The notes beneath the pieces were generated by a model. The model was not told the origin of the DNA. It was given only the letters and a program-made list of their open reading frames with translations, and searched no databases. The translations under genes were made by a program, and so were the position numbers. This document shows, one piece after another, positions 24,482 through 32,900 of a DNA stretch of 41,101 bases (position 1 is its first letter; each line of letters begins with the position of its first letter). This DNA is from Flavobacterium bizetiae (GTDB taxonomy: Bacteria > Bacteroidota > Bacteroidia > Flavobacteriales > Flavobacteriaceae): NCBI RefSeq assembly GCF_902804475.1, contig NZ_CADCSU010000140.1, positions 1-41,101 of the forward strand, given 5' to 3'.

Positions 24482-24859
24482 ATGACTGAAAACGAAATTT
24501 CAGGTATCGTAGTCGATATCTGTTACAAAATGCATGTAAAACTTGGGCCTGGCTTGTTAGAATCGGTTTATGAATCAATTTTATATCACGAATTAACTAA
24601 AAAAGGATTATTTGTAGAAAGACAAAAAGCAATTCCAGTTATTTGGGATGAAATTAAACTTGATATTGGTTTTCGAACTGATTTAATAATCGAGAATAAA
24701 TTGATTTTAGAAATTAAATCAATTGAAAAAATAACAGAAGTTCATGCAAAACAAATTATGACATATTTGAAAATTACAAAAATGAAATTAGGTTTGTTGA
24801 TAAATTTTAATGTTCCTTTGATTAAGTTCGGTATTACAAGAATTGTCAATAATCTTTAG
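24482..24859 (+). CDS. GxxExxY family protein
   Basis: A 125-residue protein. The namesake motif is GPGLLESVY (about 23-31). It is followed by IDIGFRTDLIIENKLILEIKS-like text (DIGFRTDLIIENKLILEIKS), where D and E-x-K resemble a PD-(D/E)xK nuclease core, and by HAKQIMTYLKIT. Function is unproven; a nuclease-like fold is commonly assumed from the motif. The gene stands alone, enclosed by inverted repeats, between alaS and an oppositely directed ABC transporter. That setting suggests a transferred unit. Confidence 0.9.
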   Translation: MTENEISGIVVDICYKMHVKLGPGLLESVYESILYHELTKKGLFVERQKAIPVIWDEIKLDIGFRTDLIIENKLILEIKSIEKITEVHAKQIMTYLKITKMKLGLLINFNVPLIKFGITRIVNNL

Positions 24860-24982
24860 ATTAATCAATAAAAAAACTAGCACAAGATCTTGGAGTTGAG
24901 ACAAAAACTTTGCGACTCTGAGGCTTTGCGTAATTTTTTCTTCACATTTAGATTGAGATAAAAGTTTATTCAATAAAAAAAG

Positions 24983-25017
24983 AAAAGCCGCAAAGCTTAA
25001 AAAAAAACTTTGCGGCT
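24983..25017 (-). terminator. ABC transporter terminator
   Basis: On the minus strand AGCCGCAAAG and CTTTGCGGCT form a ten-pair stem, followed by a T-rich run, 26 bases after the transporter stop. Confidence 0.75.
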
Positions 25018-25042
25018 CTGCGTCTTTGCGCGATTAAAAAAA

Positions 25043-26788
25043 TCACTTTCTTTCCCCAATTTGCTGACGCCACATAGCGTAATACAAACCTTTCTCGACA
25101 ATCAAATCGTCATGTTTACCTGATTCAATAATTTTACCCTGTTCAAGTACAAATATTTTATCAGCATGCATTACGGTAGATAATCTGTGTGCGATTAAAA
25201 CCGTGATTCTGTTTTGGTCGGATATGTTTCTTATTGTAGCATTAATTTCTTCTTCGGTAATCGAATCCAAGGCAGAAGTTGCTTCATCAAAAATCAATAA
25301 ATTTGGATTTCTTAAAATAGCACGAGCGATAGATAAACGCTGTTTCTCTCCACCCGAAACTTTAATTCCGCCTTCACCAATTGTAGTGTTTAAACCATCT
25401 TCGGCACGTTGTAGCAATTTTTCACAGCTGGCACGTTTTAATGCATCATATAAATCTTCATCGGTTGCATTAGGTCGCACGAACAATAAGTTTTCACGAA
25501 TGGTTCCGGAGAATAATTGAGCATCTTGAGTAACGAATCCTAATTGTTTTCTTAGATCAAGTAAATCAATTTCGGTAGAATCAATTTCATTATAAAGTAC
25601 CTGACCTTCGGCGGGAGTATATAATCCTACTAATAATTTAACCAAAGTTGTTTTTCCGGATCCTGACGGGCCAACAAAAGCAACGGTTTCACCTTGTTTA
25701 ATTTCAAAATTAATATTTTCAACGGCTTTAAATTTAGCCGTTTTATGCTGAAAACTCACATTCGAAAATAATAAAGACTGAATGGCTCCAACATGTTTTG
25801 GATTCTTCGGACGAAATTCTTTTGGAGCACTTAATAAAGTTTTGAAATTCTCCATAGAAACCTTAGTTTCATTTAAGGCAATGATAAAATTTCCTAATTC
25901 CTGCAAAGGTCCAAAAATGAAGAAAGTAAAGAAAACCATCGTTAACAGATCGCCTACAATAATTTTATTTCCAAACAAGAAATAGTATAAAGTAAAGACC
26001 ACGCAAGTTCTTAAAAAGTGAACCGTTGTTCCCTGAATAAAACTCAAACTTCTGATAAAACGGATTTTTTCCAGTTCAAGTTGAAGGATTTTAAACGTAT
26101 TTAAGTTCAGACGTTTTTCTTCCTGATACGTTAATCCAAGACTTTTTACCAATTCGATATTTCTCAAACTTTCGGTTGTAGAACCTGCCAAAGCATTGGT
26201 CTGATTCACAATTTTTCGGGAAACAATCTTTATTTTTTTTCCTAAATACGAACTGATTAATGCGATAATTGGAGCCGTAATCAAAAAGATAATCGAAATA
26301 CGATAATCGATTCGGGCCACGTACACAATTACAAATATAAATCCGATGATAGTTTGAAAAATCAAAGAGATCGAAAGCGTAATCAGTTTTTCAGAATCAG
26401 ATCGAACTTTGGTTAATTTACTTAAAGTTTCACCACTTCGTTGATCTTCGAATTCTGCATAAGGTAAATCAAGAGATTTTTTGATTCCGTCAGTATACAT
26501 CTGAGCTCCGGTTCGCTGAATTACCACATTAGTAAAATAATCCTGAAAGTTTTTGGTAATTCTGGAAATCATTGCAGCACCAAGAGAAAGACCAAGCCAG
26601 AAGGATAAAGATTTTATAAAACCAATTTCATTTCCTTCGTATTTGTGTAGGCCAACACCGCAATCCTGCATTAATTTACCGGTAATAATAGAGTCTGATA
26701 AACTGAAACAAATGTTTATAGAGGCCATAATCAACGCAAAAAGCAATAGCAATTTGTGTTTGATTATATAAGAATATAATAATTTCAT
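25043..26788 (-). CDS. ABC transporter, fused permease and ATPase (exporter half-transporter)
   Basis: A 581-residue protein with six membrane helices in residues 1-310 and an ATPase domain in 335-581. Walker A GPSGSGKT (373-380), signature VSGGEKQ (477-483), Walker B LLIFDE (498-502 region), D-loop SALD and H-loop H534 are all present. The layout is a type IV exporter half (MsbA/LmrA-like) which works as a dimer and pumps a lipid, peptide or drug out of the cytoplasm. There is no partner half next to it, so a homodimer is likely. The substrate cannot be told. Its promoter is divergent from the lipoprotein pair. Confidence 0.95.
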   Translation of the reverse strand: MKLLYSYIIKHKLLLLFALIMASINICFSLSDSIITGKLMQDCGVGLHKYEGNEIGFIKSLSFWLGLSLGAAMISRITKNFQDYFTNVVIQRTGAQMYTDGIKKSLDLPYAEFEDQRSGETLSKLTKVRSDSEKLITLSISLIFQTIIGFIFVIVYVARIDYRISIIFLITAPIIALISSYLGKKIKIVSRKIVNQTNALAGSTTESLRNIELVKSLGLTYQEEKRLNLNTFKILQLELEKIRFIRSLSFIQGTTVHFLRTCVVFTLYYFLFGNKIIVGDLLTMVFFTFFIFGPLQELGNFIIALNETKVSMENFKTLLSAPKEFRPKNPKHVGAIQSLLFSNVSFQHKTAKFKAVENINFEIKQGETVAFVGPSGSGKTTLVKLLVGLYTPAEGQVLYNEIDSTEIDLLDLRKQLGFVTQDAQLFSGTIRENLLFVRPNATDEDLYDALKRASCEKLLQRAEDGLNTTIGEGGIKVSGGEKQRLSIARAILRNPNLLIFDEATSALDSITEEEINATIRNISDQNRITVLIAHRLSTVMHADKIFVLEQGKIIESGKHDDLIVEKGLYYAMWRQQIGERK

Positions 26789-26818
26789 ATAGAGAGAATG
26801 TTAAAAAAATAGAAGATG

Positions 26819-26826
26819 CAAAAGTA
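26819..26826 (-). promoter_or_regulatory. TAnnTTTG -7 element of the ABC transporter
   Basis: TACTTTTG on the minus strand, 30 bases before the transporter ATG. Confidence 0.55.
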
Positions 26827-26907
26827 GTGAATAGTTTGAGTTTGTGAAGTTGATTTATGTTATTAAAAATGTTAATTATTTTAAACTTTTTGTTTTTTAT
26901 TTTAATC

Positions 26908-26915
26908 TAAATTTG
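26908..26915 (+). promoter_or_regulatory. TAnnTTTG -7 element of the first tandem lipoprotein
   Basis: TAAATTTG lies 21 bases before the ATG at 26937. This position rules out translation from the longer frame that begins at 26844. Confidence 0.65.
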
Positions 26916-26936
26916 CCACCACAAAAAAACACCCGC

Positions 26937-27731
26937 ATGAAAAAACTTTTACTTCTTTTTGGAGCCTTTACTTTCTTATTAATATCCTGTTCGAGTGATG
27001 ATGATACTCCTTCAGAGGAGAATCTTGTTTTTCCTAAAACAGTTTCATACCTGTATCCTAATCCATCTTTAGGAACCAATACTACCAGCACGCTTAAGTT
27101 GGATGGTAAGAAAATTGTAGATATAACCGACTCTGATTCAAAAACAATATTTACCTACAACGGTAACATCATAACAAAACAAGAAGTGTTTGATATAGAT
27201 GAAAAGGGAAATAAAACTCCGGATAAAGTAGTTGAATATAGTTATGAAAATGGAAAATTAAAAACCCGAATTCATAGAATACTTTTTAGTAAAGAATATC
27301 CTAATGGAGAATATATTATAAAAACGGTCTATACACATAATTCGAATGGACAAATTTCATATATAAACTATTCGATTAATGCTAAAACGGAATTAGAAAT
27401 TCAAACCAGCGTAGGTACTCTGACTTATAAAGATGGTAATCTGGTAAAAGAGGAGCAAACATTTAAATCAGTAACAACTACATTGGTTTTTGAATATGAC
27501 ACTAAAAATAATCCCCTTAAAAGTATTTTAGGTTTCGATCTGCTATTCAATGAAGTGAGCTATTTTGGAAAAAATAATATTTTAAAAACAACCGTAACAT
27601 CTTCTGAGGATACAAAAGTGGCGACGTATTTAACAAGCTATACTTACAATGAGAATGGTTATCCTTTAAGAAGGACTTCATTCGATGGAGGAGGTAAATC
27701 AATAGAATACGAAATAGAATATACGTACTAG
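26937..27731 (+). CDS. Lipoprotein with YD-like strand repeats, tandem copy 1
   Basis: The start at 26937 gives a 264-residue protein with a lipoprotein signal: MKKLLLLFGAFTFLLISCSS, Cys 18, followed by DDD, which in Bacteroidota favours surface export. The body consists of repeated short strand pairs (FTYNGNIITK, YSYENGKLKT, LTYKDGNLVK, YTYNENGYPL), in a style resembling RHS/YD or DUF4595 sequences. The function is unknown. The next gene is a paralogue with the same plan, and their terminators match, so they arose by duplication. Confidence 0.8.
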   Translation: MKKLLLLFGAFTFLLISCSSDDDTPSEENLVFPKTVSYLYPNPSLGTNTTSTLKLDGKKIVDITDSDSKTIFTYNGNIITKQEVFDIDEKGNKTPDKVVEYSYENGKLKTRIHRILFSKEYPNGEYIIKTVYTHNSNGQISYINYSINAKTELEIQTSVGTLTYKDGNLVKEEQTFKSVTTTLVFEYDTKNNPLKSILGFDLLFNEVSYFGKNNILKTTVTSSEDTKVATYLTSYTYNENGYPLRRTSFDGGGKSIEYEIEYTY

Positions 27732-27755
27732 TTTTAAAATTCAAATAACAATATA

Positions 27756-27787
27756 AAACCAAATGCTTCTGTATTTGGTTTTTTTTA
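27756..27787 (+). terminator. Terminator of lipoprotein copy 1
   Basis: AAACCAAAT and ATTTGGTTT pair around GCTTCTGT, followed by a T-run. Nearly the same hairpin follows copy 2. Confidence 0.85.
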
Positions 27788-27857
27788 TGGGCAAAATATC
27801 AAATTCACTATCATTTATTTTGTTGAAAATTCTTATCAATTTAAATATACTATCCAT

Positions 27858-27865
27858 TATATTTG
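27858..27865 (+). promoter_or_regulatory. TAnnTTTG -7 element of the second tandem lipoprotein
   Basis: TATATTTG, 31 bases before the ATG at 27897, so copy 2 can be expressed on its own. Confidence 0.6.
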
Positions 27866-27896
27866 CCTTCAATTATTAATACTTAACCTCTAAAAA

Positions 27897-28667
27897 ATGA
27901 AAAAACAATTATTCCTTTTTGTAGTTGCTGCTTTTACACTTGCTTCTTGTTCTAGTGAAGGGAGTTCTGAAAACGAAGCAAATGCCGTTCTGCCTAAAAC
28001 TGTTAGTTATAAATATTCTGACTCTCCGGGAGATAATGATTTTGCAACCATGACCTATGACGGAAATAAAATAGTAAGTGCCGCCTATACAGAGAGTGAT
28101 AAAGAAATATACACCTATACTGGAAATTTTATAACAAAAATCGAAGATTTTGCAGAAGAAGGGAATATTAGTTCCAGAAATGAAATTACCTATGAAAACG
28201 GGAAATTAAAAATAGATGTATTGACAGAAATAGCGCCTACTGTAACCTATATTTCTAAAAGAGTTTATACGTACAATGCAAACGGAACAATATCTTTTAT
28301 AAATTATTCTGTTGATCCGACTACAAAAGTAGAAACAAAAAGGTCTGAAGGAATTTTGACCTATGTAAATGGTAACCTTACAAGTAAAGTAGAAAATTTT
28401 GAATCGTATAGCTACACTAAAACATATGAATATGATGCTAAAAACAATCCTTTCAAAAATATTTTAGGATTTAATTTACTTATTGACCATGAAACAAGTG
28501 CTAGTTTAAATAATGTAACAAAACTAACTACTGTTTATACTCGCGAGGGGAATGTTACAACTAATATTTTTAATAGTGTTTATGAATACAATGATAAAGC
28601 ATACCCAACAAAACAAACCCAAACAGATGATTCTGAAAGTGATGAAATAACAGAATACACTTATTAA
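27897..28667 (+). CDS. Lipoprotein with YD-like strand repeats, tandem copy 2
   Basis: A 256-residue paralogue of the preceding gene: signal MKKQLFLFVVAAFTLASCSS with Cys 18, then matching landmarks LPKTVSYKYS, YTYTGNFITKIE, ITYENGKLK, YTYNANGTISFINYSVD, YDAKNNPFKNILGFNLL and the ending ITEYTY. Between copies the AKNNP(L/F)K(S/N)ILGF segment and the N-terminal PKTVSY are the best kept. Export to the outer membrane or surface is likely. No ligand or enzyme motif is visible. Confidence 0.8.
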   Translation: MKKQLFLFVVAAFTLASCSSEGSSENEANAVLPKTVSYKYSDSPGDNDFATMTYDGNKIVSAAYTESDKEIYTYTGNFITKIEDFAEEGNISSRNEITYENGKLKIDVLTEIAPTVTYISKRVYTYNANGTISFINYSVDPTTKVETKRSEGILTYVNGNLTSKVENFESYSYTKTYEYDAKNNPFKNILGFNLLIDHETSASLNNVTKLTTVYTREGNVTTNIFNSVYEYNDKAYPTKQTQTDDSESDEITEYTY

Positions 28668-28689
28668 GCGTTATAAGTTTAAACTTCAC

Positions 28690-28721
28690 CAAAAACCAAA
28701 TACTTCTGTATTTGGTTTTTT
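28690..28721 (+). terminator. Terminator of lipoprotein copy 2
   Basis: AAAACCAAATA and TATTTGGTTTT pair around CTTCTG, followed by T residues; it differs from the copy 1 terminator by two bases in the upper stem. Confidence 0.85.
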
Positions 28722-28764
28722 TATTGGTGAAAATTGGTGAAATTCGTATTTAAAATAAAAAGCC

Positions 28765-29721
28765 ATGCAATTCAGAACCCAAATACCAATTTCTAAATCG
28801 AATAATCCGATCGATTATAATTCGAAAGTGATTTCTCTTGGTTCTTGTTTTGCCGAAAATATGGCAGAGAAATTTGATTATTTTAAATTTCAGAATGTTA
28901 CCAATCCGTTTGGGATTATTTTTAATCCCGTTTCTATCGAGAAAATAATTAACCGAATAGTTAGGGAGGAATTTTATACAGAGAAAGATGTTTTCTTTTA
29001 TAACGAACGTTGGCACAGTTATGAAGTACACTCTGATTTAAGCAATTCAGATCGGCAGGAATTACTGGAAACTTTGAATAAAGCCATTTCAGAAACCAAT
29101 AAAAAATTAAAAGAAGCCACACACATTATTATTACTTACGGAACTTCCTGGATTTACCGAAATTTAGAAAGTGATGAGATCGTGGCCAATTGCCATAAAG
29201 TACCTCAAAAACAATTTTCAAAAGAACTATTGCCCATTGAAGTAATCCAGAAAAGTATTCAAAATACTATTGAGTTAATTCAGGTTTTAAATCCGGACAT
29301 CAACTTTATTTTTACCGTTTCTCCCGTACGCCATATCAAAGATGGTTTTGCAGAAAATCAATTGAGTAAATCGCATTTATTTGCAGCGGTTCATTTCAAT
29401 CTAAAATCTAATATCAACAATTTAAAATTAGAATATTTCCCTTCGTATGAAATCATGATGGACGAACTTCGCGATTATCGTTTTTATGCCGAAGATATGT
29501 TGCATCCCAATCAGGTAGCGATTGATTATATCTGGCACAAATTCAGTGAAAACTATATTTCAGAAGAAAGTGTTTCAACTCTTCAGGAAGTTTCAGAAAT
29601 TCAAAAAAGCCTGCGTCATAGAAGCTTTAATCCTGAATCAGACCAACATCAGAAATTCTTAGCTAAACTTCAGCAAAAAATAAGTGCGATACAAGAAAAG
29701 TGGACGCACATTAAATTTTAG
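28765..29721 (+). CDS. GSCFA domain-containing protein
   Basis: A 318-residue protein with the namesake ISLGSCFAENM at residues 23-33 and further family text: NPFGIIFNPVSI, HSYEVHSDLS, IITYGTSWIYR, FIFTVSPVRHIKDGF and LHPNQVAIDYIW. The motifs S/C (28-29), GT-S and the late DMLHPN resemble an SGNH/GDSL-type hydrolase fold, so an esterase or acyl-transfer role is plausible. No signal peptide is visible. The ATG at 28765 is 97 bases after the lipoprotein stop. The substrate is unknown. Confidence 0.93.
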   Translation: MQFRTQIPISKSNNPIDYNSKVISLGSCFAENMAEKFDYFKFQNVTNPFGIIFNPVSIEKIINRIVREEFYTEKDVFFYNERWHSYEVHSDLSNSDRQELLETLNKAISETNKKLKEATHIIITYGTSWIYRNLESDEIVANCHKVPQKQFSKELLPIEVIQKSIQNTIELIQVLNPDINFIFTVSPVRHIKDGFAENQLSKSHLFAAVHFNLKSNINNLKLEYFPSYEIMMDELRDYRFYAEDMLHPNQVAIDYIWHKFSENYISEESVSTLQEVSEIQKSLRHRSFNPESDQHQKFLAKLQQKISAIQEKWTHIKF

Positions 29722-29939
29722 TTACATTGTTTAATACAGAGTTCAGAAATTGAAAAACTGAGTGTCTTTATGCCTTCACAGTAAATTAAAAGTAAGAAAA
29801 TAATTATTTCTCAGTAAAATTCTAGAATAATTGCGCGTAATTATGTAAATTGTTAAAGTTTAAAATTCCCAATTTTGTAAACTGTATAAATACAGCTTTA
29901 TAATAACGCAACTTTAATCTAATCGTGTTTTATTGACTT

Positions 29940-32900
29940 ATGAATAAGAAGCCCATTCATTTTCTTAAAAAAACACTACGTATACTACTATGGTGCGTGG
30001 TTTCTATCATTGCACTTTTATTGCTTTTAATTGTTTTAATTCAGGTTCCCTCTATTCAGAATTTTGCCAAGGACAAAGCCATTACTTACCTGCAGGGGAA
30101 AATAAAAACCAAAGTTTCATTAGATCATATTTCGATCAAATTTCCTAAAGATGTAGTGCTGGAAGGTTTCTATTTTGAAGATCAAAAAAAAGATACTTTA
30201 CTGGCAGGTAAACGATTAGAAGTCGATGTAGACTTGTTTAAATTAGTAAGCAGCGAATTAGAAATCAATTCAGTTTCGCTGGAAAATGTTACGGCAAATA
30301 TTTCCAGAAATAAAAACGGCGCATTCAATTTTGATTATATCATAAAAGCCTTCGAATCAAAAGAACCAAAAGTTGAAGATCCAAATGCGAAACCATTTAC
30401 AATTTCAGTTGTAAAAGTAAATCTGGATAATATCAAATTCAACTTCAAAGACGATTTTTCTAAGAATGACATCAAAGTAAACCTTACGCATTTCGATACC
30501 AAATTCAAAGAATTCGATTTGGATAAAATGAAATTCGACATTCCAAATATCAATCTAAATGGATTGAAATTAGTTTTAGATCAGGATGTTGTCGAGAAAA
30601 TTGCCGAAGTATCTGTAAAAACTGTTGATACCATTTCGAAAAGAAATGATTTCAACTTGAACTTAGGCAAAATCAGTTTGTCTAAAATTGATATTGCTTA
30701 TGATAATAAAGATTCCAAACTTGATTCAGGAATTAAATTAGGCAATCTTAATTTATCGGTAAACAAAATAGATCTGAACAATCAGTTGTTGGATTTCGAT
30801 TCTTTCGAACTAAAAAATCTAAGCGGAAATTTACGATTAGGCGCAAAAGACAAAGAAATTAAAACGCCTAATTTAGATTCAACCGCAATTAAACAAGCAG
30901 GTTGGAAAGTAAAACTAAACGATGTCGATATACAAGATGTCGCTTTCAAATTTGATGATATGCAATCGAAACCCGTTTTAAAAGGAATTGATTACAGTCA
31001 TCTTGATTTGGATAAATTCAATTTTAAGGCAGAGCAACTATATTACGGAAACGATACGATTTCAGGAAACATAAAAACATTAATCGCAAACGAAAAAAGT
31101 GGATTAGAGATTCGGTCTTTAAAAACCAATTTCTTTTACGGACCAAAAAATGCCTATCTGAACGATTTGTATTTAAAAACACCGCAAACTTTATTGCAAA
31201 ACAAAGTAAAAGTAAGCTACAATTCGATCGCAACAATTTCTAAAGAATTAGGAAACCTTTCTTTAGATGCAAATCTAAATCAGTCAAAAATTGGTTTTAA
31301 AGATATTTTGCTTTTTGTTCCCGATTTACAAAAAACAAATCCTTTTAAAAGCAATCCAAATGCGATTTTGTATGTGAATACGCGCTTGAGCGGAAAAATA
31401 AAAGATCTTAACATTCCGCAATTCGAAATGAGCGGAATAGGAACTACAAAAGTTTCCCTTTCGGGGAAAATTACCGGTTTGCCGGATGCTCAAAAAGCTT
31501 ATTATGATCTTGATATTAAGAAAGTTTCGAGCACATCAAAAGATATATATTCGTTTGTACCAACAGGAACAATCCCAAAAAATATTCAGTTGCCTTCTCA
31601 ATTAAATTTGCAAGGAAAATTTAAAGGTTCTGTTCAGAATTTCAAAACTAATCTGGCTTTAAACAGTAGTTTCGGAAATGCCAAAGTCGATGGTTTATTC
31701 GATCAGCGCGTTAAGAAAAAAGAGAAATACGATGCAACCGTTTATTTGCTTGATTTTGATTTAGGTCGATTAATCAAAAACGATTCAATCGGAAAAATTA
31801 CGCTTAAAGCGAAAGTAAAAGGAAATGGTTTAGACCCAAAAACAGCTCGCGCTCAATTTGACGGATTGGTTCAGAAAGCCGTTTTTAATCGATATACCTA
31901 TAAAGATTTAGCTTTAAAAGGAAATATCGCAAACGGTTCATTCGATGTCAAATCAGGAATGAACGATCCTAATTTAAATTTTGATTTGGTGGCCAGCGGG
32001 AATACACAAGAAAAGTATCCGTCTATAAAATTAAAATTAAACCTGGATATTGCCGATTTAGAAAAACTGAATCTTCACGCCGGGCCAATGAAATTACGCG
32101 GAAATATCGATGCAGATGTTGCCAATAGTAATCCTGATTTTTTAAATGGAAAAGTATTTCTTTCGAATATTCAGGTTTTGCAAGCGGCAGAACCAATCGT
32201 TTTAGATTCGGTAAGAGTTATCGCTTTCGCGGATAATAACCGAAATAATATCAAAATTTCGTCTCAGTTTTTAAAAGCAGAAGTTGACGGAAAATACAAA
32301 CTAACAACCTTAACTGCAGCGATTAAAAAATCATTATCAAAATATATCGATCTGAAAAATACGAAAGTAAATGGAGAATCAGACGAACAACGTTTGGCTT
32401 TTACATTAAAGATCGACAATGACCCGATACTTTTTAAATTGGTTCCAAAATTAACCGGTTTAGAGCCTATTAATATTACCGGAAAATACAATAACGTCGC
32501 AGATTCTTTAGAAATAAAAGGAACAATTCCGCGAATCGTTTACGCTGAGAATACTATTTCTGACGGAAAAATCAATATCGAAGGAAAAGAAAATGCTTTA
32601 GAATATAGTGTTTCTGTGGCAACGATTGAAAGCGGTTCTTTAAAAATTCCGTTTACGAGTCTATCCGGAAAAGTCGAGAATAATCTTTTGACGTATGCAC
32701 TTGAAGTGAAAGATGTAAAAGACAAACAACAATATTTTATTGCCGGAGAATTTAAAACAGAAGATTCTAAAAACATCTTTAAAATCGATGCAGAAAACTT
32801 TGTGCTGAATTATGATAAATGGGATATTGATCCTGAAAATGCAATCGAATTTGGAGGAAAAAGATTGTACATCAATAAATTTTATTTGGCCAATTCCGGA

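Larger units (their letters stand above)
24384..25033. mobile_element. 650 bp unit with 33 bp inverted ends around a GxxExxY gene
   Basis: Bases 24384-24416 (starting TCGCGCAAAGACGCAGAG) are repeated in inverted orientation at 25001-25033 with one mismatch. The GxxExxY gene lies between them. A further partial copy of the motif (ACTTTGCGACTCTGAGG) occurs near 24905. No transposase is present, so if mobile it would depend on another enzyme. The inverted ends also form part of the terminators for the flanking genes. Confidence 0.5.

Noticed and set aside
26844..26936. Longer start for lipoprotein copy 1
   Set aside because: It would place the -7 element inside the coding region and bury the lipoprotein signal.
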